DNA of 64,000 nt. Source: Sphingopyxis sp. YR583. Lineage in GTDB: Bacteria; Pseudomonadota; Alphaproteobacteria; Sphingomonadales; Sphingomonadaceae. Positions 28,041 to 38,726 of the stretch are shown piece by piece. The position numbers and the translations under genes are program-made. Each line of letters begins with the position of its first letter. The first letter of the stretch is position 1. The notes below the pieces were generated by a model, which worked only from the letters and a program-made list of their open reading frames with translations, was not told the DNA's origin and did not search any database. The stretch spans positions 496,001-560,000 of the forward strand of contig NZ_FNWK01000001.1 in assembly GCF_900108295.1 (NCBI RefSeq), written 5' to 3'.

Positions 28041-29267
28041 ATGACCAGTTACAAATCCGACCTGCTGCGCCTCCTCAACGAGCGAGGCTATATCCACCAG
28101 ATGACCGACGCGGAAGGGCTCGATGCGCTCGCCGCCAAACAGGTCGTCCCCGGATATATCGGTTTCGACGCGACCGCACCCAGCCTGCACGTCGGCAGCC
28201 TCGTCCAGATCATGATGCTGCGCCGCCTGCAACAGACGGGGCACAAGCCCGTCGTGCTGATGGGCGGCGGGACGACGCGGATCGGCGATCCGACCGGGCG
28301 CGACGAGAGCCGCAAGATGCTGTCGGACGAAACGATCGCGGCGAACATCGCGTCGATCTTCAGCATCTTTCAGCAATTCCTCAGCTTCGGCGACGGGCCG
28401 ACCGATGCCGTGATGGTCGACAATCAGGACTGGCTCGGCCAGCTCGGCTATATCGAACTGCTGCAGGAAGTCGGCACGCACTTCACGATCAACCGCATGA
28501 TGACCTTTGATTCGGTCAAGCTGCGGCTCGATCGCGAACAGCCGATGACCTTCCTCGAATTCAATTACATGATCCTGCAGGGCTATGATTTCCGCCACCT
28601 GTCGAAGGACATGAACGTCCGCCTGCAGATGGGCGGTTCCGATCAGTGGGGCAACATCGTCAACGGCATGGAGCTGGGCCGCCGGATGGACGGCGCCGAT
28701 CTTTATGGCCTCACGACTCCGCTGCTCACGACCGCCGCTGGGGCCAAAATGGGCAAAACCGCCGCCGGCGCGGTCTGGCTTAATCCTGCTCAACTGTCCC
28801 ATTTTGACTACTGGCAATATTGGCGCAACTGCGACGATCGCGACGTGGGCAAGTTCCTGAAGCTCTTCACCGACCTGCCGCTGGACGAGATCGCACGGCT
28901 CGAAGCGCTCGAAGGCGCAGAGATCAACGAGGCGAAGAAGATCCTCGCGAACGAGGCGACCGCGATGTGCCGCGGCGCGGACGCCGCGAAGACCGCCGCC
29001 GAGACCGCGACGCAAACCTTTGAAAAGGGACAGATCGGTGGCGACCTTCCACAGGCTGCCGCGCCCGCCGAAGGGATCAGCGTCGTCGATGCGCTGCGCG
29101 AACTTGGTTTCGCCGCGTCGAACAAGGAGGCCCGCCGCAAGCTCGACGAGGGCGCGGTAAAGGTCGATGGCGTGGTCGTTCGCGACCCCGCACACCTGAT
29201 CCAGCCCGGCGCGGATTCCGTTCCAGTGAGCCTCGGGTCAAAAAAACATGGCCTTGTGACCCGTTAA
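28041..29267 (+). CDS. tyrS: Tyrosyl-tRNA synthetase
   Basis: 408 residues. The class I HIGH motif reads HVGS (about residues 50-53, in [11 protein letters not shown]), and the KMSKS loop reads KMGKT. The tyrosine-binding region ([20 protein letters not shown]) is intact, and an S4 RNA-binding domain closes the C-terminus ([23 protein letters not shown]). It charges tRNA-Tyr. The enzyme is complete and shows no oddity. Confidence 0.97.
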   Translation: MTSYKSDLLRLLNERGYIHQMTDAEGLDALAAKQVVPGYIGFDATAPSLHVGSLVQIMMLRRLQQTGHKPVVLMGGGTTRIGDPTGRDESRKMLSDETIAANIASIFSIFQQFLSFGDGPTDAVMVDNQDWLGQLGYIELLQEVGTHFTINRMMTFDSVKLRLDREQPMTFLEFNYMILQGYDFRHLSKDMNVRLQMGGSDQWGNIVNGMELGRRMDGADLYGLTTPLLTTAAGAKMGKTAAGAVWLNPAQLSHFDYWQYWRNCDDRDVGKFLKLFTDLPLDEIARLEALEGAEINEAKKILANEATAMCRGADAAKTAAETATQTFEKGQIGGDLPQAAAPAEGISVVDALRELGFAASNKEARRKLDEGAVKVDGVVVRDPAHLIQPGADSVPVSLGSKKHGLVTR

Positions 29268-29314
29268 CGCTCACAAACCTATTTACGACTTTTTCAGCAA
29301 TCGGGTGGATCGTC

Positions 29315-29683
29315 ATGGCCAAATCAACAAGGTCCACGAAAATGCGCAAGATCGACACGAACAAGGCCCATTATGTCGGCCTCGACCAGCGGATCGCACC
29401 GCGTAGCGACGTCTATTGCCGCCTGCCTTTCGTCATGCCCGACGGGCGACAGGAAATGTGCACCTGCGTCAACATCAGCGCCGACGGCATGTTGATGCGT
29501 TTCGAGCGTGGGCTGGAGATCGGCGACCTCGTCGTGTTCCGCATGCCGATCGTCGGCCGCATCGCGGCAAAGGTCGTCTGGTCGATCGGCGGCAAGACCG
29601 GCGTACAATTCGACAAGTCGATCTCGGTCGAAGATTATCTGCCGATGATCCGCGCCATGGGTGCCAGAGGCGACGTAAACTAA
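29315..29683 (+). CDS. PilZ domain-containing protein
   Basis: 122 residues. The c-di-GMP signature appears as QRIAPRSDV (R-x-x-x-R) and NISADGMLMRF (N/D-x-S-x-x-G), followed by a beta barrel. It is a stand-alone PilZ receptor with unknown target. Two other c-di-GMP proteins (35575 and 50581) are in the window. The end overlaps recG by 4 bases in convergent orientation. Confidence 0.88.
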   Translation: MAKSTRSTKMRKIDTNKAHYVGLDQRIAPRSDVYCRLPFVMPDGRQEMCTCVNISADGMLMRFERGLEIGDLVVFRMPIVGRIAAKVVWSIGGKTGVQFDKSISVEDYLPMIRAMGARGDVN

Positions 29684-31746
29684 CCGCTTCGCAGCAGCGG
29701 CACCGCCGCATCGCGTTCGAAGAGATAGAGGCAGAGGCGAACCGCTTCCGCCCGTGATCCCTCCATGCCGCCGTCACGCTCGACGAACAGCCGCGCATCG
29801 TCGTGCGCGACAGGCAGCAGGCGGACCAGTTGTTCGGGCGTTGCCAGCCGGTAATCGGCGTCACCCGACTGCTTGAGCCCGAGCAACTCACCGCCGCCGC
29901 GCAGTTCCAGATCCTTCTCGGCGATCACGAAACCATCGTTGGTGTCGCGCATCAGAGCGAGCCGCTCTCGCGCGGTCTCCGACAGATTCTGCGACCGCAG
30001 CAACAGGCACACCGATTTCGCGGCGCCGCGACCGACCCGGCCGCGGAGCTGGTGAAGCTGCGCAAGCCCAAAATTCTCGGCATGTTCGACGATCATCAGG
30101 CTCGCTGCCGGCACGTCGACCCCGACCTCGATCACGGTTGTCGCGACGAGGACGCCGATCTCGCCGGCCTGAAACCGCGCCATGATCTCGTCCTTTTCGG
30201 GCCCCTTCATCCGGCCGTGGACCAACCCGACGCGGGCATCGCCCAGCCGCTCGCGGAGCAGGACGGCGCGGTCCTCTGCGGCAGCCAGCTCGCTGCCCTC
30301 GCTCTCCGCGACGAGCGGGCACACCCAATAGGCCTGCGCGCCCGTCGCCAGATGCCGGTCGAGCGAGTCCACGACATCGTCGAGCCGGTCGAGCGAGATG
30401 ACGCGCGTATCGACCGGGGTGCGCCCCGGCGGCATCTCGTCGATCTGCGACACATCCATTTCGCCATGGTTGGCCAGTTGCAGCGTGCGCGGGATCGGCG
30501 TCGCCGTCATCACCAGCAGATGCGGCGGGCGGTGTCCCTTCGCGGTCAACATCAGCCGCTGCGCGACGCCGAAGCGGTGCTGTTCGTCGACCACGACAAG
30601 CGCCAAGTCCTTGTACGCGACCGCCTGCTGGAAAATCGCGTGCGTTCCGACGAGGATGTCGATGCTGCCGTCGGCGAGCCCCATCAGCGTCGATTCGCGT
30701 ATCTTGCCCTTGTCGCGGCCGGTGAGGATCGCGAGATTGACCGGCAGCCCGCCAAGCATGCGTTGCAGCGTCGCATAATGCTGGCGCGCCAGAATTTCGG
30801 TCGGCGCGAGCAAGGCCGCCTGCGTTCCCGCCTCGACCGCCGCCAGCATCGCGCGCAGGGCAACAAGCGTCTTCCCCGATCCTACGTCGCCCTGCAGCAT
30901 GCGCAACATCGGCTTGTCCTGCGCCATGTCGCCCGCAATTTCGCGCCCGACCCGCTCCTGCGCGCCGGTCAACCCGAACGGAAGCTGAAGCGCATCGGTC
31001 AGCCGCCCATCGCCGACGATCGCCCTTCCCTTGCGGGCCCTCAGCCCTTCACGGATCAGCATCAGCGCGACCTGACTTGCGAAAATCTCGTCATAGGCCA
31101 GCCGGTCACGCGCCGGCTCGTCGCGTGGGCTGGCGTGGGCGCGCTCCATCGCTTCGCGCCATGCGGGCCAGCCTCGGCTTGCCAGCAAGGGCGTATCGAT
31201 CCACTCGGCGAGTTCGGGCCGCCGTTCGAGCGCGACCTGACCGAGCTGCGACAACCGCGCATTGGTAAGCCCTTCGGTCAGCGGATAGACGGGCTCATGC
31301 TCGGCGATCCCCGCCTCGTCGCCCGGTTCGACGACCTGATCGGGATGCACGATTTGACGCATGTCGCCGTAAAGGTCGAGCCGGCCCGACACGCGGCGCT
31401 TTTCGCCAAGCGGGAACAGCTTGCGCGCCAGCCCCGACGTCCGCCCGAAATAGACGAGCCGCACATGATCGCCGGCATCGTCGAACGCCTCGACCCCGAA
31501 AGGCGCGCGCGGGCTGCGCCCCGGGCGATAATCCTGCGCGGTCAGTTCGACGATGATCGTCTGTCCGGCCTGCGCCTGATCGAGTCGGTCGACGGGAAAG
31601 CGCGAGATAAGTCCGGTCGGCAAATGGAACAGCACATCGACGACGCGTTCCAGCCCCAGCCGCGTCAGCGGCTTGGCAAGCTGCGGCCCGACGCCCTTCA
31701 GGTCGGTCAGCGCAGCAAAGAGCGGATTGAGTATCTCGGGTCGCAT
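29680..31746 (-). CDS. recG: ATP-dependent DNA helicase RecG
   Basis: 688 residues. An N-terminal wedge domain binds forks; the helicase core has Walker A GDVGSGKT, the DEQH motif II (VVVDEQHRFG), motif III (TATPIPRT) and the C-terminal QLRGRVGRG motif VI and TRG motif region. It regresses stalled forks and processes branched DNA. It is divergent from sdhE-mfd, with 74 bases between starts, a synteny common in alphaproteobacteria. Confidence 0.97.
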   Translation of the reverse strand: MRPEILNPLFAALTDLKGVGPQLAKPLTRLGLERVVDVLFHLPTGLISRFPVDRLDQAQAGQTIIVELTAQDYRPGRSPRAPFGVEAFDDAGDHVRLVYFGRTSGLARKLFPLGEKRRVSGRLDLYGDMRQIVHPDQVVEPGDEAGIAEHEPVYPLTEGLTNARLSQLGQVALERRPELAEWIDTPLLASRGWPAWREAMERAHASPRDEPARDRLAYDEIFASQVALMLIREGLRARKGRAIVGDGRLTDALQLPFGLTGAQERVGREIAGDMAQDKPMLRMLQGDVGSGKTLVALRAMLAAVEAGTQAALLAPTEILARQHYATLQRMLGGLPVNLAILTGRDKGKIRESTLMGLADGSIDILVGTHAIFQQAVAYKDLALVVVDEQHRFGVAQRLMLTAKGHRPPHLLVMTATPIPRTLQLANHGEMDVSQIDEMPPGRTPVDTRVISLDRLDDVVDSLDRHLATGAQAYWVCPLVAESEGSELAAAEDRAVLLRERLGDARVGLVHGRMKGPEKDEIMARFQAGEIGVLVATTVIEVGVDVPAASLMIVEHAENFGLAQLHQLRGRVGRGAAKSVCLLLRSQNLSETARERLALMRDTNDGFVIAEKDLELRGGGELLGLKQSGDADYRLATPEQLVRLLPVAHDDARLFVERDGGMEGSRAEAVRLCLYLFERDAAVPLLRSG

Positions 31747-31820
31747 GACTATCTGGGCTGACTATAGAGATTGTTCCCCGTGCGCCACACCCTGCCGCAT
31801 GGGCCGTCAGGATTCTTCCC

Positions 31821-32087
31821 GTGCCGCACACCGACCGCCTCAAACGCCTGAAATTCCGTGCCTGGCACCGTGGCACGCGCGAGGCCGATTATATGATCGG
31901 CGGCTTTTTCGACCGCTATTCTGCGGGCTGGAGCGAGGAAGAGATCGCCTGGTACGAGGTCGTCGTCGAGGAGGATGACGTCGACATCATGGCATGGGCG
32001 CTCGGCACCGGCGAGCCGCCCGCGCATCTCGACCGTCCCGATATGATCGCCGCGATGCGCCGACTGGATTATATCCCGCTGCCATGA
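31821..32087 (+). CDS. sdhE: FAD assembly factor SdhE (succinate dehydrogenase assembly factor 2)
   Basis: 88 residues from a GTG start. The RGTREAD segment carries the R-G-x-x-E motif needed to attach FAD to SdhA, and the rest (FFDRYSAGWSEEEIAWYEVVVEEDD) is the typical five-helix fold. The stop overlaps the mfd ATG by 4 bases (ATGA), so the two are translationally coupled. Confidence 0.94.
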   Translation: MPHTDRLKRLKFRAWHRGTREADYMIGGFFDRYSAGWSEEEIAWYEVVVEEDDVDIMAWALGTGEPPAHLDRPDMIAAMRRLDYIPLP

Positions 32088-35000
32088 CCCGGAGCGCCGC
32101 CGACATTTTTGCCGCGATCGGATCGGCGCCGACGCCGCTCACTCTGGCGCGCGCCGCCGACGGCTTCCTGCCGTTGCTGCTCGCCGATCTGGCGCGGGCG
32201 AGCGAAAAGCGCCTCGTCTATGTCGCGACCGACGATAGCGCGATGCAGGCGGTCGCCGATGCGGCGCCCTTCTTCGCACCCGACCTGATCGTCCACCGTT
32301 TCCCGGCGTGGGATTGCCTGCCCTATGATCGGGCGGGGCCGTCGATGCGTGTCAGCGCCGACCGGCTCGCGACGCTTTCGGCATTGCAACTGCCTCCCAA
32401 GCGCGGCGAACTGATCCTGACCACCGTCGCAGCGATCACGCAGCGCACGCTGACCCCGTTTCGCATCCGCCAGCTTGCGACGACACTCGCGCCGGGACAG
32501 CGGATCGACCGCGATGCGCTCGCCGAACTGCTGGTCTCGAACGGCTTCAGCCGCGTCGACACCGTCGCCGATCAGGGCGAGTTCGCGGTACGCGGCGGCA
32601 TTCTCGATCTTTTCCCGGCGGGCGAGGAAACCGGGCTGCGCGTCGATTTCTTCGGCGACGAGGTCGAGAGCATCCGCCGTTTCGACCCCGCCGACCAGCG
32701 TAGCCTTGGCCCTGCCAAGGCACTGCAACTGCTCCCGGCATCCGAAACGCTGCTCGACGAAACGACGATCAAGCGATTCCGCTCGGCCTATCGCGACTTG
32801 TTCGGTGCGCAGGCGACGGGCGACCCGCTCTATCAGGCGGTGAGCGACGGGCGCCGGCAGGCGGGCATGGACCATTGGCTGCCTTTGTTCGAAGAACGGC
32901 TGGCGACATTGTTCGACCATGTCGACCCGGCAACGCCGGTGCTGCGCGGTCACCGCACCGAAGCGACCGCCGAAACGCGCTTTGCCGCGATTACCGACTA
33001 TCACGCCAACCGCGTCGCCGCCGAGCGCGAATCGCCGGGCAGCTATCGCCCGCTGGCGCCCGAAACATTGTATCTGACCGAAGGCGAATGGGCCGGTGCG
33101 ACCAGCGAGCGCCCGATCCATATCGTGACACCGTTCGACGTTCCGCCCGCTGTGACGGTGGTCGACCTCGAAACCTTCGCCGCGCGCGATTTCACCCCCG
33201 AACGCACCGCCGACCTCAACGTCTATGACAAGGTCGCCGATCATCTGTCGGACGAGCGCCGCAAGGGTCGCCGCACGATCATCGCCAGCTATTCGGGCGG
33301 GGCGCGCGAACGATTGTCGGGGCTGCTGCGCGACCATGGCGTCACCTCGCTCGCACCGGTCGATAGCTGGCAGGACGCGCTCGGCACCGCCTCGGCGGAA
33401 AGCGGCGGCGCAACCGCGATGGTCGTGCTGCCACTCGATCATGGCTTCGCAAGCGACGCGGTCAGCCTGCTCACCGAACAGGATATCCTCGGCGAACGCC
33501 TCGTCCGGCGGCAGAAGCGTCGCAAGAGCGCCGACGCCTTCCTCGCCGAACTCGCGACGCTCAGCGTCGGCGACCTCGTCGTCCACCTCGATCACGGCAT
33601 CGGGCGCTATGAGGGGCTGACGCAAATCCCGGTCGGGAGCAGCCCGCACGATTGCGTCGCACTCACTTACGCCGGCGGCGACAAGCTCTACGTTCCCGTC
33701 GAAAACCTCGACGTCCTCTCGCGCTACGGCGGCGAAAGCGACGGCGTCGGCCTCGACAAGCTAGGCGGCGAAGCCTGGCAGCGCCGCAAGGCGCGGATGA
33801 AGGAGCGCATCCGCGAGATCGCGGGCGAACTGCTCGCTACCGCGGCGCAGCGCGCCTTGCGGTCGGGCGAACTGCTCGCGCAAGACGCAGCCTATCCGGC
33901 CTTTGCCGACCGTTTTCCCTATCAGGAAACCGACGATCAGGACCGCGCGATCGGCGATGTGCTCGCCGATATGGCGTCGGGGCGTCCGATGGACCGGCTC
34001 GTCTGCGGCGACGTGGGTTTCGGCAAGACCGAGGTTGCGCTCCGCGCCGCCTTCGTCGCGGCGATGGCGGGGGTGCAGGTCGCGGTCGTCGTGCCGACGA
34101 CGCTGCTCGCGCGCCAGCACTACACGAATTTCGTCGAACGCTTCAAAGGCTTCCCGATCAACATTGGCCGTCTGTCGCGTCTCGTGCCGGCCAGCGAAGC
34201 GCAGAAGACGCGCGACGGCCTGTCGGCGGGCACGATCGACATCGTCGTCGGCACCCATGCGGTGATCGCGAAATCGGTCGAGTTCAAGAATCTCGGCCTC
34301 GTCATCGTCGACGAGGAGCAGCGCTTCGGCGTCGTCCACAAGGAGCGGCTGAAGCAACTCAAGACCGACGTCCACGTCCTGACCCTCACCGCGACGCCGA
34401 TCCCGCGCACCTTACAAATGGCGATGTCGGGCCTGCGCGAGCTCAGCGTAATCCAGACGCCCCCGGTCGACCGTCTTGCCGTCCGCACCTATGTCGCGCC
34501 GTGGGATCCGGTCGTTATCCGCGAAGCGCTGCTCCGCGAGCATGATCGTGGCGGGCAGAGCTTCTTCGTCACGCCGCGAATCAAGGACCTGCCCGACATC
34601 GAGGAATTCCTGCGCACGCGGGTGCCCGAGATCAAATATGTCGTCGCGCACGGACAAATGGCGCCGGGCGAGGTCGAGGAGCGCATGAGCGCCTTCTACG
34701 ACCGCAAATATGACGTGCTTGTCTCGACCACCATCGTCGAAAGCGGGCTCGATATCCCGAGCGCCAACACGCTGATCGTCCACCGCGCTGACCGTTTCGG
34801 CCTTGCGCAGCTCTATCAGCTTCGCGGCCGCGTAGGGCGCTCGAAGACGCGGGCTTATGCCTATCTCACGACGATGGAAGGCGGGGCGATCACCGACACC
34901 GCTGAGAAAAGGCTGAAGCTGCTCGGCGATCTCGACACGCTGGGCGCAGGGTTCCAGCTTGCGAGCCACGACCTCGACATCCGCGGCGCGGGCAACCTCG

Positions 35001-35578
35001 TCGGCGACGAACAGTCGGGGCATATCCGCGAGGTCGGCTTCGAACTCTACCAGTCGATGCTCGAAGAGGCGATCCTCGTCGCCAAGGCCGAGGGCGCCGG
35101 CAAGCTGCCGCCGCGCGAAGCCCTGTCGCCCGTCATCACCGTCGACGCGCCGATCCTGATCCCCGAAGATTATGTTCCCGACCTGCCGCTTCGCATGGCG
35201 CTCTATCGCCGCCTGAACGACGCCGGCGACCGCCTGGCGCTCGATGCCTTTGCGGCCGAGATGATCGACCGCTTCGGCCCATTGCCGCCCGAGACGGCGA
35301 ACCTGATCCAGCTCATGGAGATCAAGGCGAACGCCAAGCTGGCGGGCATTGCGAAGCTCGACGTCGGCACCAAGGGCGCGCTCGTCAGCTTCCACGGCGA
35401 CGCGTTCGCGAACGTTCCGGGGCTGATCGCCTATGTCGAACGGCTGAAGGGACGCGCGCGCATTCGCCCCGATAACAAGCTGTCGATCAGCGGCGACTGG
35501 GTGAGCACGGGCGCGCGCCTCAACGGCGCGTTGCAGCTATCGAAAGGTCTTGGGAAGCTTGCGAAACAGGTCGCTTAG
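32084..35578 (+). CDS. mfd: Transcription-repair coupling factor Mfd
   Basis: 1164 residues from ATG 32084. It has the UvrB-homology module (about 1-350), the RNA polymerase-interacting domain (LSVGDLVVHLDHGIGRYEGL), RecG-like translocase motifs (Walker A GDVGFGKT, DEEQ motif II, TATPIPRT, QLRGRVGRS) and the C-terminal D7 domain. It removes stalled RNA polymerase at DNA damage and recruits UvrA. The gene ends with a 4-base convergent overlap with the EAL gene. Confidence 0.97.
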   Translation: MTRSAADIFAAIGSAPTPLTLARAADGFLPLLLADLARASEKRLVYVATDDSAMQAVADAAPFFAPDLIVHRFPAWDCLPYDRAGPSMRVSADRLATLSALQLPPKRGELILTTVAAITQRTLTPFRIRQLATTLAPGQRIDRDALAELLVSNGFSRVDTVADQGEFAVRGGILDLFPAGEETGLRVDFFGDEVESIRRFDPADQRSLGPAKALQLLPASETLLDETTIKRFRSAYRDLFGAQATGDPLYQAVSDGRRQAGMDHWLPLFEERLATLFDHVDPATPVLRGHRTEATAETRFAAITDYHANRVAAERESPGSYRPLAPETLYLTEGEWAGATSERPIHIVTPFDVPPAVTVVDLETFAARDFTPERTADLNVYDKVADHLSDERRKGRRTIIASYSGGARERLSGLLRDHGVTSLAPVDSWQDALGTASAESGGATAMVVLPLDHGFASDAVSLLTEQDILGERLVRRQKRRKSADAFLAELATLSVGDLVVHLDHGIGRYEGLTQIPVGSSPHDCVALTYAGGDKLYVPVENLDVLSRYGGESDGVGLDKLGGEAWQRRKARMKERIREIAGELLATAAQRALRSGELLAQDAAYPAFADRFPYQETDDQDRAIGDVLADMASGRPMDRLVCGDVGFGKTEVALRAAFVAAMAGVQVAVVVPTTLLARQHYTNFVERFKGFPINIGRLSRLVPASEAQKTRDGLSAGTIDIVVGTHAVIAKSVEFKNLGLVIVDEEQRFGVVHKERLKQLKTDVHVLTLTATPIPRTLQMAMSGLRELSVIQTPPVDRLAVRTYVAPWDPVVIREALLREHDRGGQSFFVTPRIKDLPDIEEFLRTRVPEIKYVVAHGQMAPGEVEERMSAFYDRKYDVLVSTTIVESGLDIPSANTLIVHRADRFGLAQLYQLRGRVGRSKTRAYAYLTTMEGGAITDTAEKRLKLLGDLDTLGAGFQLASHDLDIRGAGNLVGDEQSGHIREVGFELYQSMLEEAILVAKAEGAGKLPPREALSPVITVDAPILIPEDYVPDLPLRMALYRRLNDAGDRLALDAFAAEMIDRFGPLPPETANLIQLMEIKANAKLAGIAKLDVGTKGALVSFHGDAFANVPGLIAYVERLKGRARIRPDNKLSISGDWVSTGARLNGALQLSKGLGKLAKQVA

Positions 35579-36774
35579 GCTTCCATTAACGCCACGAGCT
35601 GGCCGGCAGGGACTGGCCCCGATTTCAGGAAGCCCTGCCAGCTCGCGACGCCGAGTTCGGAAAGGCGGTCCAACTGGCGCTCATTCTCGATCCCTTCGGC
35701 TACGACGAGCAGCCCGAGTGCGCGCGCGAGGTCGACGATCGCGCGCACGACGATGCGATCGCGATCGCTGCCGTCGATCGTGCGGGTAAAGCCGCTGTCA
35801 ATCTTGAGATAATCGATCGGTAGCCGCGCGAGCAGCGACAGGCTGGAATAGCCGGTACCGAAATCGTCGATCGCGACGGCCACACCGAGCGCACGAATTT
35901 GCGCCAACTGGTCGGCGGCGCTCGCGGGATCGCTCAGCATCGCCTGTTCGGTCAATTCGAGTGTCAGCCGGTCGGGGTCGATTTTTGCGGCCTTTGCCAT
36001 CGCAGCGAACCGGCCCGCAAATTCGGGGTCGCCAAGGTCGGCGGCGGTGATGTTGAGCGACACGCGAAGCTTGGCGAGCGCCTTTGGCCAAGTCGCCATT
36101 TCGGCGAGCGCGACGCGATGCGCATGTTCGGTGAGTTCGCATTCGAGCCGTGCCGCGCGCGCAGCAGTCACCAGCGGCCCGGCGCCGAGCAATCCGAGTT
36201 CGGGGTGCTGCCAGCGAAGCAGCGCCTCAACCCCCGTCATCTCGCCGGTGGCGACGTCATATTGGGGCTGATAGTGGATCACCACCTCGTTCCGCGACAG
36301 CGCGGCGTGTACCATCACCCCGTCGCGGGCCGACGCCGGGCGGGCAAGTTGATCCCCCGCCGCTCGCAATTGCTCATCAACCGGCTCGTCGCGTGTGACC
36401 AGCGCTGCGGCGATGCGGATCGACAGGCGACCGTTCGGATCCCCAACGATCGGCTCCGCGAGCGCGACGTGCAGCGCGCGTTCCTGCGCCCGCAGGGCGC
36501 CGAGCGACATCGGAGCCGCTGGCACGATCAGGAAGCGCGGGCCATCGAGCCGGTCGACGCACGATCCCTGCCCGAACTCGTCGCTCGCAAAATTTTCCAG
36601 CCGCCGCCCGATTTCATCGAGCACCGAGTCGCCCGTCGCAGTCCCCGCGCTGTTATTGATGCGCGCCATCTGGTCGACCTGGACAAGGATGACGCCCGCA
36701 TCGGCATCGTACCGCGCGTGCAGGACTTCAAGCTTGCGGGCACAGGCGGACAGGATTTCGGACAGGCGATTCAT
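35575..36774 (-). CDS. EAL-domain c-di-GMP phosphodiesterase with degenerate GGDEF
   Basis: 399 residues, no membrane segment. The N-terminal domain has GGDEF character, but the signature position reads RLDGPRF (residues 75-81), so cyclase activity is not expected. The EAL domain is complete: E183-A-L in GVEALLRW, NITAADL, LELTEQ, DDFGTGYSSL and KIDSGF, with residues that bind metal. It probably degrades c-di-GMP in the cytoplasm. It is divergent from moaA. Confidence 0.9.
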   Translation of the reverse strand: MNRLSEILSACARKLEVLHARYDADAGVILVQVDQMARINNSAGTATGDSVLDEIGRRLENFASDEFGQGSCVDRLDGPRFLIVPAAPMSLGALRAQERALHVALAEPIVGDPNGRLSIRIAAALVTRDEPVDEQLRAAGDQLARPASARDGVMVHAALSRNEVVIHYQPQYDVATGEMTGVEALLRWQHPELGLLGAGPLVTAARAARLECELTEHAHRVALAEMATWPKALAKLRVSLNITAADLGDPEFAGRFAAMAKAAKIDPDRLTLELTEQAMLSDPASAADQLAQIRALGVAVAIDDFGTGYSSLSLLARLPIDYLKIDSGFTRTIDGSDRDRIVVRAIVDLARALGLLVVAEGIENERQLDRLSELGVASWQGFLKSGPVPAGQLVALMEA

Positions 36775-36833
36775 CGCATTCCCCTAGCAGGCTTTGCTTG
36801 CCAAGCGCTCGTCTTTTGCATCACAATGTGCGC

Positions 36834-37850
36834 GTGGCTGTCACATTTTCCCACAATGCCGCATCGACGGCACCCCTGATCGACGGCATTGGTCGGCGGA
36901 TCAGTTACTTACGTTTGTCGGTCACCGACCGCTGCGATCTGCGCTGCCGATATTGCATGGCGGAAGATATGCGTTTCCTGCCCAAGTCGGCGGTACTCAG
37001 CATAGAGGAAATGGGCGAACTTGCAGAACGCTTCGTCGCTCGCGGGGTTCGTCGTATCCGGTTGACCGGCGGCGAACCGCTCGTACGGCGGGGGATCGAC
37101 ACGCTGGCTATGCGGCTGGGCGCGCTGATCGGCCATGGCCTCGACGAACTCACGCTCACTACCAACGCGATGCGGCTGGTCGAGCATGCACCGATGCTGG
37201 CGGCGGCTGGTGTGCGCCGCATCAACGTCAGCCTCGACACGCTCGACCCCGCTGCTTTTCGCCATATCACCCGCGTCGGTGACCTCCTGGTTGCGCTGCG
37301 CGGAATCGACGCGGCGCGCGATGCCGGGCTGGCGGTCAAGATCAACATGGTCGCGCTCGCGGGGCTCAATGAAGACCAGCTCCTGCCGATGCTCGATTAT
37401 TGTGCGGATACCGGATGCGACCTTACGCTTATCGAGACGATGCCGCTCGGCGAGGTCGAGGAGGACCGCAGCGACCATTATATCCCGCTCCATCATTTCA
37501 TCGCGCCGCTTCGCGAAACGCGCGCCATCTATCCCGTTGACCAGCGGACGGGCGGCCCTGCACGCTATTTCGCGATCGAGGGCAGCCCCGTAACGCTCGG
37601 GCTGATCACCCCGCTCAGTGACAATTTCTGCGCGACCTGCAACCGCATCCGCCTGACAGTCGAGGGGCGCGTCTATATGTGCCTTGGCCAGGACGATCAT
37701 GTCGACCTGCGCGCCGCCTTGCGCGAGGACGGCGATGTCGACGGCTTGATTGATGCGGCGTTGGCTGGCAAACCCCGCGCGCATGACTTTCAGATCGAGC
37801 GAAAGTCCAAACCGGCGGTCGCGCGTCATATGAGTGCAACGGGCGGCTGA
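36834..37850 (+). CDS. moaA: GTP 3',8-cyclase MoaA
   Basis: 338 residues if it starts at GTG 36834; a GTG two codons upstream and a TTG at 36798 are in frame, and no binding site decides. The radical SAM cluster motif is DRCDLRCRYC (C-x3-C-x2-C), followed by LTGGEPLVRRG. The C-terminal cluster is CATCNRIRLTVEGRVYMCLG (C-x2-C-x13-C). It carries out the first step of molybdenum cofactor synthesis. No other moa gene is adjacent. Confidence 0.95.
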   Translation: MAVTFSHNAASTAPLIDGIGRRISYLRLSVTDRCDLRCRYCMAEDMRFLPKSAVLSIEEMGELAERFVARGVRRIRLTGGEPLVRRGIDTLAMRLGALIGHGLDELTLTTNAMRLVEHAPMLAAAGVRRINVSLDTLDPAAFRHITRVGDLLVALRGIDAARDAGLAVKINMVALAGLNEDQLLPMLDYCADTGCDLTLIETMPLGEVEEDRSDHYIPLHHFIAPLRETRAIYPVDQRTGGPARYFAIEGSPVTLGLITPLSDNFCATCNRIRLTVEGRVYMCLGQDDHVDLRAALREDGDVDGLIDAALAGKPRAHDFQIERKSKPAVARHMSATGG

Positions 37851-37894
37851 CAGGCTATCCCGTTATTTGAAGGCACGGGGGGAACCGGACCAAT

Positions 37895-38665
37895 ATGCAT
37901 CGCAAGATTGCGCTAGTCGCGTCGAACGCGCCCGCAGCGATGGAAGCGGAAGCCGAGTTGCGTCCGCTCTATGACTTCGTCGACCTGGCGGAGGCTGACC
38001 TGCTGATCGCCCTCGGCGGCGACGGCTTCCTGCTGCATATGTTGCACCAACTGCTCGACCAGCGCCGCAGCCTTCCCGTTTTCGGGATGAACCGTGGCAC
38101 GATCGGCTTCCTGATGAACGAGTTTCGCGTCGAGGGGTTGATCGACCGTCTCGCTGCCGCCCGCCCTTTCCTGATCCATCCGCTGAGCGGCGACATCACG
38201 ACGATCAGTGGCGAGCGCCACATACTGCCTGCGATCAACGAGATTTCGCTGCTGCGCGAAACGCGTCAGGCGGCAAAACTCGAGGTGATGATCAACGAAA
38301 AGACGATGCTTGAGGAACTGGCATGCGACGGCGTGCTGGTGTCGACCCCCGCCGGATCGACCGCCTATAACCTCAGCGCGAACGGCCCGATCCTGCCGCT
38401 CGAATCCGAAATGCTCGCGCTGACACCGATCAGCCCCTTTCGCCCGCGGCGTTGGCGCGGCGCGCTCGTCCCCGAATCGACGAGTATCCGTTTCAACGTC
38501 CGCGAGGCCGCGAAACGTCCGGTCAGCGCGGTCGCGGACCAGCGAGAAATCCGCGATGTGAAGACCGTGCTCGTAACGACGGACCGCAGCCGACCGCTGA
38601 CTTTGCTGTTCGACCCCGATCAGGGGTTGGACGAACGCATCGCCATGGAACAATTTATCGTTTGA
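37895..38665 (+). CDS. nadK: NAD kinase
   Basis: 256 residues, short as in alphaproteobacteria. It has the GGDG motif (residues 41-44, IALGGDGFLLHML), GMNRGTIGFLMN and the STPAGSTAYNLSANGPIL substrate loop. It phosphorylates NAD to NADP. Binding site GGGGG lies upstream of the ATG. It is the last core gene before tRNA-Asn and the accessory region. Confidence 0.95.
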   Translation: MHRKIALVASNAPAAMEAEAELRPLYDFVDLAEADLLIALGGDGFLLHMLHQLLDQRRSLPVFGMNRGTIGFLMNEFRVEGLIDRLAAARPFLIHPLSGDITTISGERHILPAINEISLLRETRQAAKLEVMINEKTMLEELACDGVLVSTPAGSTAYNLSANGPILPLESEMLALTPISPFRPRRWRGALVPESTSIRFNVREAAKRPVSAVADQREIRDVKTVLVTTDRSRPLTLLFDPDQGLDERIAMEQFIV

Positions 38666-38726
38666 GGGCTTGATTAATCCCGCAAGCGGCGGCAAAGGGA
38701 CCGCCTTGCTCGCTTCGGCGGCGTGT

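Noticed and set aside
29803..31761. Open frame of about 650 codons on the plus strand opposite recG
   Set aside because: It is antisense to a complete recG, and its translation is low in complexity and unlike any family.
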